DNA from: a virus
Direction: 5' to 3' (one strand)
Virus record (IMG/VR): IMGVR_UViG_3300023276_000451
Location: 1-39,984 of that record
Length of the DNA: 39,984 bases
Positions 31,393-37,255 of the stretch are shown in pieces (position 1 is the first letter of the stretch; every line of letters starts with the position of its first letter). The position numbers and the translations under genes are program-made. The notes below the pieces were generated by a model that saw only the letters and a program-made list of their open reading frames with translations, was not told the origin of the DNA and ran no database searches.

Positions 31393-32148
31393 TTATAATG
31401 GTTTAATAGTAGCTAATGGAGCTTTCTCTTCAACAACAGTAGTTGCTTGAACAGTATACTCTGCTAACTCAGGAGTATATTCATCTATCTCAATATGCTC
31501 CCAATTATCATTAACTAAACTAACTTCACCCTCAGCATTTGTAACTAGAGTAGCTGATTTAACTCTACAAAGCTCAATGATGTATTCAGCAGTTATTTCA
31601 CCAGTTTGCTCATTAGTATAAGCACCCTTGATGTATCTACCGTTTGCACCAGCTTTCTTTGCTTCTTTTAGTACATTCTCATAGTAATATTTCTCCTTTA
31701 CAGGGTCCATTTCCGATGGTACTAACAATCTCGCCCACTTTTGTAACTGTAAGCATTTTGTAAGCGAACCACCTGCACCATTAGGAACAGTAAATGTAGG
31801 GTTCATCTTACCAATGAATATTCTAGAGTTTCCACCGTCTAATGGTAGGTTATCTAATTCATTGCTATTAATACCGAATGATGTAACTGCTTCATTCAAT
31901 TTAATAGTTAACCATGACACTCTTACACCTGAACCACCTTGGAAGTTTGTATCTTCTTTGTTGAAGAAACCAAGCATGTTAAAGCTGTTGTTAGTGTTAG
32001 GTAGCATTTGTCTCACCTCAATACTAAAGTTCTTAATAGTAGTTCCTTTAGTAGGTGCAATTCTTTTGATGTTTAATGCTAATACATCATTTGTTTGCAT
32101 GCTTGCGATAGCATCTTTCTCTTGTTGTGAATAGTTTATCTTCGCCAT
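31393..32148 (-). CDS. Hypothetical early protein, 251 aa
   Basis: The start is taken at M-A-K-I-N-Y-S-Q-Q-E (32148). An in-frame ATG 51 bases upstream would add M-I-T-Q-N-R-R-V-Q-C, which looks less like a natural N-terminus, but it cannot be excluded. The protein is soluble with beta-rich character (alternating T-I-K-N-F-S-I-E-V-R, R-V-S-W-L-T-I-K-L) and a disordered C-terminal tail (V-E-E-K-A-P-L-A-T-I-K-P-L). It has its own promoter box, a roughly 200-base leader and a stable 3' hairpin, which suggests strong early expression. A nucleic-acid-binding role is conceivable, but no family is recognised. Confidence 0.7.
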   Translation of the reverse strand: MAKINYSQQEKDAIASMQTNDVLALNIKRIAPTKGTTIKNFSIEVRQMLPNTNNSFNMLGFFNKEDTNFQGGSGVRVSWLTIKLNEAVTSFGINSNELDNLPLDGGNSRIFIGKMNPTFTVPNGAGGSLTKCLQLQKWARLLVPSEMDPVKEKYYYENVLKEAKKAGANGRYIKGAYTNEQTGEITAEYIIELCRVKSATLVTNAEGEVSLVNDNWEHIEIDEYTPELAEYTVQATTVVEEKAPLATIKPL

Positions 32149-32406
32149 TTGTTCTGTTGTGCGGTTATTACATTGCACTCTTCGGTTTTGTGTTATCATA
32201 GCACTTTAGCTATATATATATTAATATACTATAATAACAATGTTATAAATTATGTTCAATATGGTAGTCTTAACACACATAAGTGTCTATGTATACTTAT
32301 TTTCATCTTCCTTATCAATATCATTAAGTGTTGAGTTGTTTTATAAGGGGAAGAGGAGTATAATTCGCAATACATACACACAATTAGTAGTTAATCGTAT
32401 CCAATA
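32149..32406 (-). other. Long leader upstream of the 251-aa gene
   Basis: No convincing ORF. It runs from the promoter box at 32407 to the start at 32148 (or 32199). It contains an AT-rich TATATATATA stretch near 32210 and, at 32327-32340, the minus-strand motif AACAACTCAACACT, preceded by CCCCTTATAAA, matching the leader at 29736. A leader of this length with a conserved motif complementary to a neighbouring small RNA suggests post-transcriptional control. Confidence 0.45.
32327..32340 (-). repeat. Shared AACAACTCAACACT leader motif, copy 2
   Basis: Fourteen bases identical to copy 1 at 29736-29749, in the same orientation and again preceded by a C-run and A/T stretch. The last 11 bases (AACTCAACACT) are the reverse complement of part of the adjacent putative small RNA. 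Confidence 0.55.
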
Positions 32407-32427
32407 CTTAGTAAAGGTCTTTGATCT
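32401..32427 (-). promoter_or_regulatory. Early promoter box 1
   Basis: Minus strand TTAGATC-AAA-GACC-TTTACTAAG, then TATTGG. It matches boxes 2-4 in sequence and in its place just after a terminator. The 3' part (TAAG..TTGG) resembles the Bacteroidota -7 element TAnnTTTG. It would drive the long leader and the 251-aa gene. Confidence 0.55.
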
Positions 32428-32484
32428 AAAAAAAAAGAGACGAACAAGTTTACTTGATTTTACTCAAGGGTCATAATACTTGTT
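32428..32484 (-). terminator. Intrinsic terminator of the putative small RNA
   Basis: Minus strand: AACAAGT pairs with ACTTGTT, enclosing a second stem CTTGA/TCAAG. Then CGTCTC leads into a run of nine T. This is a strong double-stem intrinsic terminator, with no protein-coding gene upstream of it before the next promoter box. Confidence 0.7.
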
Positions 32485-32530
32485 TATCTCTTGTGTTACG
32501 CACACACGAACTCAACACTAGTTCTTTATC
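32437..32530 (-). ncRNA. Putative phage small RNA between promoter box 2 and a terminator
   Basis: About 95-100 nt. It is bounded 5' by promoter box 2 (predicted start near 32530) and 3' by a double-stem terminator with nine T. It holds no ORF longer than M-T-L-E-stop. The 5' part contains CTAGTGTTGAGTT, whose reverse complement AACTCAACACT(A) occurs in the leaders at 32327-32337 (11 nt) and 29736-29747 (12 nt). GTGTT can pair with AACAC 16 bases later, leaving GAGTTCGTG in the loop as a possible seed. Transcription and function are inferred from these signals. Confidence 0.5.
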
Positions 32531-32533
32531 TTA

Positions 32534-32563
32534 CCAAGACTTAGTAATGGTCATAGATCTAAT
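32534..32563 (-). promoter_or_regulatory. Early promoter box 2
   Basis: Minus strand TTAGATC-TAT-GACC-ATTACTAAG, followed by TCTTGG. It lies directly after the terminator of the 80-aa gene and is followed only by the putative small RNA. The same elements and spacing occur in boxes 1 and 3. Confidence 0.55.
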
Positions 32564-32588
32564 TAAAAAAAGAAGAGACTACTCTTCT
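32564..32588 (-). terminator. Intrinsic terminator of the 80-aa gene
   Basis: Minus strand AGAAGAG-TAGT-CTCTTCT followed by seven T. The seven-pair stem begins inside the coding region and the stop codon TAG falls in the loop. Nearly the same arrangement ends the neighbouring 59-aa gene. Confidence 0.75.
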
Positions 32589-32821
32589 CTCTCTTCTATC
32601 ATTAGATTAGCATTAATACCTGAGATTAACTTATCAGTCTCAGCTTTCATACGCTTTCTATCATCATAATTGTAAGACATATCACCCTCTCTTAAGAGTG
32701 TTTGTAGTGACTCTAACAATGTTCTAGTAAGAGAGTTTAATGTCTCAGCCTTCTTACCTAGTTTAAATAATTCCTCTTGTCTGTGTTTAAGTGTCGACTT
32801 CACATCTTCTAAAATATGCAT
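32579..32821 (-). CDS. Small helical early protein
   Basis: 80 aa, starting M-H-I-L-E-D-V. It is almost entirely charged helix (S-T-L-K-H-R-Q-E-E-L-F-K-L-G-K-K, then T-R-T-L-L-E-S-L-Q-T-L), suggesting a coiled-coil or helical hairpin; there are no cysteines and no membrane span. It is a monocistronic unit: promoter box 3 lies 20-27 bases upstream and its terminator overlaps its last codons. Small single-gene early units of this kind in phages often encode host-takeover proteins, which is an inference here. Confidence 0.68.
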   Translation of the reverse strand: MHILEDVKSTLKHRQEELFKLGKKAETLNSLTRTLLESLQTLLREGDMSYNYDDRKRMKAETDKLISGINANLMIEEREE

Positions 32822-32844
32822 ATCTTTATCTTTTAAATTAATAT

Positions 32845-32873
32845 CAATCTTAAGTAATGGCCATTGATCTAAA
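32845..32873 (-). promoter_or_regulatory. Early promoter box 3
   Basis: Minus strand TTAGATC-AAT-GGCC-ATTACTTAAGATTG. The end TAAGATTG differs from the Bacteroidota -7 consensus TAnnTTTG at one position. The predicted start near 32841 gives the 80-aa gene a leader of about 20 bases. Confidence 0.58.
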
Positions 32874-32901
32874 TAAAAAGAAGAGACTAACTCTCTTCTT
32901 T
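32871..32901 (-). terminator. Intrinsic terminator of the 59-aa gene
   Basis: Minus strand AAGAAGAGA-GTTAG-TCTCTTCTT, nine or ten pairs, followed by TTTATTT. The TAG stop codon lies in the loop, as for the 80-aa gene. Confidence 0.72.
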
Positions 32902-33066
32902 CTCCTCATAAGGGAAATACTTTAGCACTATGTCTATAGGCCATTCAGCAATCTCTTGGACATCTATCCCTTGTATCTCTAGTCCTCTGCTTAGTTGACG
33001 CTTAATGTAGATTCTAAGTATCTTCATCCTTGTTACATCATCCAATAAACTTAAATTATGTTTCAT
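32887..33066 (-). CDS. 59-aa helical early protein
   Basis: Reads M-K-H-N-L-S-L-L-D-D-V-T-R-M-K-I and ends Y-F-P-Y-E-E-K-E-E-S. The basic N-terminal half (R-I-Y-I-K-R-Q-L-S-R-G) and acidic C-terminus (E-W-P-I-D, E-E-K-E-E-S) are coherent, and the ORF ends exactly in a terminator hairpin of the same type as its neighbour, which supports coding. It lies between two terminators, so it is probably transcribed alone, although no clear copy of the promoter box is seen before it; a direct repeat ATTAACTA x2 lies upstream at 33070-33087. Function not recognised. Confidence 0.6.
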   Translation of the reverse strand: MKHNLSLLDDVTRMKILRIYIKRQLSRGLEIQGIDVQEIAEWPIDIVLKYFPYEEKEES

Positions 33067-33087
33067 AATAGTTAATCTTTAGTTAAT

Positions 33088-33142
33088 AAAAAAACCTCTC
33101 TCCCAAATTTAGCCGTAGTTGCTTAGTCAAGGGGAGAGAGGT
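33088..33142 (-). terminator. Intrinsic terminator with perfect 11-pair stem
   Basis: Minus strand ACCTCTCTCCC pairs perfectly with GGGAGAGAGGT around a 27-base loop, followed by seven T. It lies about 70 bases after the stop of the first early gene (80 aa, 33213-33455) and before the 59-aa gene. Confidence 0.82.
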
Positions 33143-33212
33143 GTGCTATGCTGATTGATAGAGTGCATAGGCTAACTCCAATACTGGTCATCAGGTGTGA
33201 TGCTAGTATCTA

Positions 33213-33455
33213 CTACAGTTCGATGTAACCTAGAGTAGAGATGTCTTGGTCAAGCTGTGCTATTAGATTAGCATCATACTCTGCCCATACATCTCCCTTG
33301 CCTATGCTCCACGCACCATCAGCATCACGAGTCAACTTACCATCAGCACGAAATACGAAGTGCTTAGTGTTAGTTGATTTCTTAGTGACAACATCATAGC
33401 GATGAAACCTAGTCTTAGGCTTAACGACTGCAGTAGGATTAGTTGTATTATCCAT
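33213..33455 (-). CDS. First leftward early protein, 80 aa
   Basis: Begins M-D-N-T-T-N-P-T-A-V-V-K and ends T-L-G-Y-I-E-L. The body alternates short beta-like segments (H-F-V-F-R-A-D-G-K-L, A-W-S-I-G-K-G-D-V-W-A-E-Y-D), suggesting a small compact fold. It is the first gene of the leftward block, directly at the divergent promoter region, a position typical of immediate-early host-control or anti-defence proteins (inference). The DNA here is visibly richer in G+C (56 of 120 bases at 33241-33360) than the surrounding genes, hinting at separate origin. The ATG lies two bases after a perfect TAnnTTTG element, so the mRNA may be nearly leaderless. Confidence 0.6.
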   Translation of the reverse strand: MDNTTNPTAVVKPKTRFHRYDVVTKKSTNTKHFVFRADGKLTRDADGAWSIGKGDVWAEYDANLIAQLDQDISTLGYIEL

Positions 33456-33457
33456 AC

Positions 33458-33482
33458 CAAATCTAAGTTAGGGTCTGATCTA
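33458..33482 (-). promoter_or_regulatory. Early promoter box 4
   Basis: Minus strand TTAGATC-A-GACC-CTAACTTAGATTTG. It shares TTAGATC..GACC with boxes 1-3 (with a shorter spacer) and ends in TAGATTTG, a full match to TAnnTTTG. It has no terminator before it, which shows that the conserved box goes with gene starts rather than with the terminators. It drives the first leftward gene. Confidence 0.55.
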
Positions 33483-33609
33483 ATTTCGACGTGGGGTACT
33501 TGGATCCAGCCAGTGGGGGTGGGGGACATTTCAATAATGGTCTGCATCTCTAAATACCTAGTAAAAAATAAAAATTATAAAAATTATTTATTTATTAGTA
33601 TTTTTTATA

Positions 33610-33617
33610 TATCTTTG
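33610..33617 (+). promoter_or_regulatory. Rightward promoter -7 element (TATCTTTG)
   Basis: A perfect TAnnTTTG match in the AT-rich divergent gap, 48 bases before the first rightward gene. The predicted start near 33621 gives a leader of about 45 bases. A -33 TTG is not visible. It is the only good candidate for the promoter of the rightward lysis/tail block in this gap. Confidence 0.5.
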
Positions 33618-33665
33618 TCACCATAATTATAGTTAAGTAATAAACTATAGCTAAAATAAACAGTA

Positions 33666-34028
33666 ATGGCAGAAGAAACAAAATCATGGGACGAGGTTAA
33701 AAAGTTGTTTCATTGTACGCATCCACAAGCGAATGCAAACATAGTAGATAAGGAGGAGGCTCATAGTTATATAGAAACTCATGGGCTAACAGCAATATAT
33801 CAACGTGAGTTAAATGATGGAACTCCGAGGAGATTATGGATACTTAATGATCCAGATGGGCATCAGTGCGGCTTATTATACACAGCAAGAGGATCAGAAG
33901 GATTTAAAAATAAAGAAGTATTTAATAAAGATATATTTGATTTTATGGAAACTTTTATACCAAGAGGTGAATATATAAAGGATGATCCTAATAATCATCC
34001 TAGAACTAATGCTTTTACTAAAGAATAA
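33666..34028 (+). CDS. Hypothetical protein, first rightward gene
   Basis: 120 aa, M-A-E-E-T-K-S-W-D-E-V. It is soluble, with H and C scattered (L-F-H-C-T-H-P-Q near residue 15 and D-G-H-Q-C-G-L near 68), which might make a metal site, and a beta-rich core (R-R-L-W-I-L-N-D-P-D-G-H-Q-C). Family not recognised. It precedes the tRNA-Met gene by 3 bases and is first in the block that continues to the IHF-like, virion and lysis genes. Confidence 0.7.
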   Translation: MAEETKSWDEVKKLFHCTHPQANANIVDKEEAHSYIETHGLTAIYQRELNDGTPRRLWILNDPDGHQCGLLYTARGSEGFKNKEVFNKDIFDFMETFIPRGEYIKDDPNNHPRTNAFTKE

Positions 34029-34031
34029 TAT

Positions 34032-34102
34032 CGCGGGTTAGAGTAATGGTGAACTCGCCGGTTTCATTAGCCGGAGCCGGAGGTTCGATTCCTTCACCCG
34101 CT
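34032..34102 (+). tRNA. tRNA-Met (CAT), initiator-like acceptor end
   Basis: A full cloverleaf. GCGGGT/ACCCGC acceptor with an unpaired first position C1/U72 (34032 and 34102); D stem GAGT/ACTC with GG in the loop; anticodon stem CCGGT/GCCGG with loop TTCATTA (anticodon CAT); T stem GGAGG/CCTTC around TTCGATT. CCA is not encoded and A follows as discriminator. An unpaired first base pair is the identity mark of bacterial initiator tRNA, but the three G:C pairs next to the anticodon loop are absent here (GGT/GCC), so it is intermediate between initiator and elongator. A lysidine-type Ile reading of CAT is also possible. Confidence 0.88.
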
Positions 34103-34125
34103 ACTAATTTAATAAATAAGAAATA

Positions 34126-34458
34126 ATGGCAATAACAGATACAACTAGAATAACATCAGCAATAAACAAGCAAAGTACTTCAACAGATCCAGGATGTGGT
34201 TGTGGAGCGGTGCTCGTTCCAGCAGGCCACTCATTACCAGCAGGAGATTATGTACACATGAAAGCTTTTACGAGTAGTGGAAATATAGCATTAACAGCTA
34301 TCGTATGGAAAGGAGAACCTTGGCTAGATGCATCTAGCCCAACATACGCACCTATAACTTCGATGATTTTGGATAGCAGAAACGCCGATCATAAAATGAA
34401 TATTGAATCCTGTAATGTAGGAACAACTTCTGCTATTTTTTACAAAAGGTGTAAATAA
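34126..34458 (+). CDS. Probable small virion protein, 110 aa
   Basis: The N-terminus M-A-I-T-D-T-T-R-I-T is followed by D-P-G-C-G-C-G-A-V-L-V-P-A and a beta-rich body (A-G-D-Y-V-H-M-K-A-F-T, I-A-L-T-A-I-V-W-K-G), ending I-F-Y-K-R-C-K. Small beta-sandwich-like proteins of this kind in tail regions are often decoration or tail-associated proteins. No family is recognised, so the virion role is inferred from composition and neighbours. Four cysteines (two in C-G-C) may bind metal or form disulfides. Confidence 0.65.
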   Translation: MAITDTTRITSAINKQSTSTDPGCGCGAVLVPAGHSLPAGDYVHMKAFTSSGNIALTAIVWKGEPWLDASSPTYAPITSMILDSRNADHKMNIESCNVGTTSAIFYKRCK

Positions 34459-34460
34459 GC

Positions 34461-34667
34461 ATGAATGATCAGAAAGGACTTATAGACCTACTTGCAGAAA
34501 AATATGCTTTACCGGCTTTTGTAGTGGAGAGTATAGTTAAATCTCAGTTCAAATTTGTACAAGAGAAAATGCAACAAGGTGAATGCGCCAAAGTAAGATT
34601 ACATCACTTTGGAGTATTTAAGGTAAAACCAAAAAGATTATATATAATAAATAAAGATACAGAATAA
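34461..34667 (+). CDS. IHF/HU-like DNA-bending protein (short)
   Basis: 68 aa versus about 90-100 for HU/IHF. The helical N-terminal half (L-L-A-E-K-Y-A-L-P, V-V-E-S-I-V-K-S-Q-F-K-F-V) and the signature V-R-L-H-H-F-G-V-F-K-V-K-P match IHF-type proteins. The sequence stops soon after the first beta strands, so most of the DNA-wrapping arm and the last helix are missing. crAss-like phages commonly encode IHF subunits, probably to bend DNA in replication or packaging. It ends TAATG, overlapping the next start. The short form may pair with a host HU/IHF subunit. Confidence 0.8.
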   Translation: MNDQKGLIDLLAEKYALPAFVVESIVKSQFKFVQEKMQQGECAKVRLHHFGVFKVKPKRLYIINKDTE

Positions 34668-34945
34668 TGCCAGGAATAACAAGTGAGATTACACTACTCG
34701 AAGCCGTAGAGCAAGGAAAAAATGCTGTGGCTCTAGCTGCGGCTGATGTAGATGCAGCAACCCAAGCTGAGAATGTAGAATGGATGGAAAATGCAACAGC
34801 TGTATTTAATGAGCAGACAGCTAAATTAATTAGAAATGAGGCTGCCTTACTTGCAGCATATGCTGGGATTCCACCCTCACCTCCAAGCACGACTTTTGGG
34901 GACAGTGCATTTTGGACTATAAACGGATACCAATTTATACCTTAA
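34667..34945 (+). CDS. Small alanine-rich protein
   Basis: 92 aa, coupled to the IHF-like gene by TAATG. The N-terminal 65 residues are alanine-rich helix (A-L-A-A-A-D-V-D-A-A-T-Q-A, K-L-I-R-N-E-A-A-L-L-A-A-Y-A), followed by a P-P-S-P-P-S linker and a short C-terminal segment ending N-G-Y-Q-F-I-P. A coiled-coil stalk plus tip could be a small tail or neck component. No family recognised. Confidence 0.65.
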   Translation: MPGITSEITLLEAVEQGKNAVALAAADVDAATQAENVEWMENATAVFNEQTAKLIRNEAALLAAYAGIPPSPPSTTFGDSAFWTINGYQFIP

Positions 34946-34949
34946 TTGA

Positions 34950-36692
34950 ATGGGCGGATATGAAGTAAAATTACCTGATGGAACTATACTGAAGTTTAAT
35001 ACTGCAGCCGCAAGGGACAAGTATAAAGCTTTAGTAGACATGTTTACTGTGGACCATTTAGGCGATGTTCCTCATACAAACATGGAGTTGGGAGTAAGAT
35101 TATCAGAAGACAACCCATTAAAAGATGGTGTTATAAAACCATTAGGTATAAGCATAGATTTAAAAACTATATCAAACAGAGATTGGGAAGAGAAATATAA
35201 AGGTCAGGGATCAGGGTATACAAAGAAAGTTGTTGCTGTAGATCCTTATAGCACTCCTACACCTAAACAAAAAACACAGGAAGTACCGACGACTGCCCCA
35301 CTACAAGCAGTTCCAGGAGGAACTCCATATTCCAGCGCTCAGGCACAACCACAAAATGCAAGATATGAAGAAGCGGCTTATAAACAAAATCAATTAAATG
35401 CATTAGTCACTCCAGTTAATTCACCATGTGATGTATGTGCAGGAGTAGCTGTTCAATGGGGAGCTGAAGTATATAAATGTGCTGATGGGACGGGTCCATA
35501 TTATTTTAGTAATATAACAATAGATGGAGGACAGCAAGCTGGCCCATTTATGGTAGGGAAATCATATAAATGTAATCCTAGTTATGGATCACAGCCTGGA
35601 GGAGATTGTCATATAGGCAGCTGTTGGGGACCAATCTGGCATGTTACACAAATAATACCTACAGGGCAGTCAGGCCCAGGAACAATAAACACACAGGCGC
35701 AATCACACATGTGTGTAGATTTAATTGAAGACTGTAATTGTGTATCCTATCCGTATAATTGTGGAGGTTGTTCACAGCCACATACAGCCTCTCAATCTTA
35801 TTCACTTCTTAATGTATCTCAAAGTGCACAAGGTTGTGAAGCAGTACAAATGTATTTTACTAATGGTTCTGGTGGATGGGATGTAAACCGTGGAGCATTT
35901 CTTACATATGATACAGTTAATGCCCCAGGAGTTGGTATTCAATTAATGGATGAACAATCTCTTTATAATATGGTAAATACGTTTGCTCAATTAGCTCCTT
36001 ATAATTATGGACCGGTTTTTAAATTGTATTCAGGATCTGTTGCTAAAGTAGGTAATAAAATATATGGTTGGGTACAAGTATCACCTGCTTCCAATCCAGC
36101 CGGGATAGTAAATGAACTACTTGAACTTGAAATAGACGCAGCCCTTACAACTGTATCTGTTACCAATATTTATGCACGTGTAGGAAGTGCGCTGAGTGCG
36201 TTAGCTGGAAACTCATTTTGTGCAAAAAATAGTAATACTCTTCTAACTATTAAACAAGGTTCTGGTGGAGGAAGCGATGAAGTACACGAAATAATAATCG
36301 ATCCAGCAACAAATTCATTTACAAATACTGCTCTATTTACCCCAGTTGCACAAACAGGTGGTGATCTAGTATATGATCCAGCTACTGATACTATATGGCA
36401 TGGCGAACAAGACAGCGTAATAAGACATTATGATATGAATGGAAATGTATTGGGCGTAGTAGTTACTAACGGAATAGTATGGAGAATGTGGTGCCAAGGC
36501 GGTGAGATTATATATTATACTGCTACAGGTGGTACAAGCCAAGTAGATAAAGCTAATTATACTGCTATAAGTTTATTTATAACTTTTCCTCTTCAGACGA
36601 TTTACCCAGGGGATGCAGCATCATCTCCAGATTGTTGTGTAGCAAGCGTACAACCACCTTCTAATTGTGCACCTCCACATACAATAATTTAA
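34950..36692 (+). CDS. Cysteine-rich probable virion/receptor-interacting protein
   Basis: 580 aa. It starts M-G-G-Y-E-V-K-L-P-D-G-T. Residues 95-160 are a P/T/Q-rich linker. About 160-290 is a cysteine cluster (C-D-V-C-A-G, Y-K-C-N-P, G-D-C-H-I-G-S-C, E-D-C-N-C, N-C-G-G-C). About 300-560 is beta-rich with repeated D-P-A-T-(N/D) turns (I-D-P-A-T-N, Y-D-P-A-T-D) that look like blades of a small beta-propeller. The tail has P-D-C-C-V-A and N-C-A-P-P. In total 17 cysteines, unusual for a cytoplasmically assembled phage protein; zinc binding or disulfides after release are both possible. Position suggests a tail or host-recognition component. No family named. Confidence 0.65.
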   Translation: MGGYEVKLPDGTILKFNTAAARDKYKALVDMFTVDHLGDVPHTNMELGVRLSEDNPLKDGVIKPLGISIDLKTISNRDWEEKYKGQGSGYTKKVVAVDPYSTPTPKQKTQEVPTTAPLQAVPGGTPYSSAQAQPQNARYEEAAYKQNQLNALVTPVNSPCDVCAGVAVQWGAEVYKCADGTGPYYFSNITIDGGQQAGPFMVGKSYKCNPSYGSQPGGDCHIGSCWGPIWHVTQIIPTGQSGPGTINTQAQSHMCVDLIEDCNCVSYPYNCGGCSQPHTASQSYSLLNVSQSAQGCEAVQMYFTNGSGGWDVNRGAFLTYDTVNAPGVGIQLMDEQSLYNMVNTFAQLAPYNYGPVFKLYSGSVAKVGNKIYGWVQVSPASNPAGIVNELLELEIDAALTTVSVTNIYARVGSALSALAGNSFCAKNSNTLLTIKQGSGGGSDEVHEIIIDPATNSFTNTALFTPVAQTGGDLVYDPATDTIWHGEQDSVIRHYDMNGNVLGVVVTNGIVWRMWCQGGEIIYYTATGGTSQVDKANYTAISLFITFPLQTIYPGDAASSPDCCVASVQPPSNCAPPHTII

Positions 36693-36701
36693 AGTATAAA
36701 A

Positions 36702-37238
36702 ATGGGACTATTTGATTTAAAAAACGGCAATGTAATTCTTAATCCAGATTCACTGGTATTACCAGGCTTTAGAGAAATCTGGAAGAAAGATAAAACAAAA
36801 GGGAAAGAGAAAGCTACAAAAGAAATTTCTTATGTATTTTTTATGTGTGATTACAATAGTCCTTATGCTGTATACCCAAACCCTAAAAGGCAGGAAGTAA
36901 TTATAAAAGATTATATGGGAGAAGATTGGAAAGAAACAGAAGATATTAAAGTAGCAATTAAAAGATATATAGACTTTCAAGAAACTCATACTATGAGGTT
37001 AATGAGAGCAGCTAAAGGAGCATCAGATAAATTAGCTGGATATTTTGAGAATATAGATTTTCTTAGAATGGATGATAATGGTAAACCTGTTTATACTGCT
37101 AAAGATGTAGCGTATAATTTAGAAAAGGTAGGAACCATTGTAGATAGTTTAGATAAACTAGAAACAAGAATTAAAAAAGAAGTTAAAACTGAATCTCGTG
37201 TGAGAGGAGGTGGAGACATTGGAATGTATGAACGTTAA
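36702..37238 (+). CDS. Conserved crAss-like structural-region protein
   Basis: 178 aa. It opens M-G-L-F-D-L-K-N-G-N-V-I-L-N-P-D, followed by L-V-L-P-G-F, a charged K/E stretch and Y-V-F-F-M-C-D-Y-N-S-P-Y. The C-terminal half is helical (A-A-K-G-A-S-D-K-L-A-G-Y-F, then L-E-K-V-G-T-I-V-D-S-L-D-K-L-E-T-R-I) and the end is G/R-rich. I associate this opening with a conserved protein in the structural blocks of crAss-like phages, but I cannot assign a role; a tail or head-neck component is likely. The memory-based match should be tested. Confidence 0.65.
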   Translation: MGLFDLKNGNVILNPDSLVLPGFREIWKKDKTKGKEKATKEISYVFFMCDYNSPYAVYPNPKRQEVIIKDYMGEDWKETEDIKVAIKRYIDFQETHTMRLMRAAKGASDKLAGYFENIDFLRMDDNGKPVYTAKDVAYNLEKVGTIVDSLDKLETRIKKEVKTESRVRGGGDIGMYER

Positions 37239-37255
37239 ATAAAAAATAATAAATT

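Noticed and set aside
33332-33547. 71-codon minus-strand ORF overlapping the first early gene
   Set aside because: It would cover promoter box 4 and has an incoherent composition; the 80-aa frame with adjacent promoter and terminator is better supported.
30598-33665. CRISPR array
   Set aside because: The repeats here are promoter/terminator modules with genes between them and a low-complexity 9-bp repeat; no regular repeat-spacer pattern exists.
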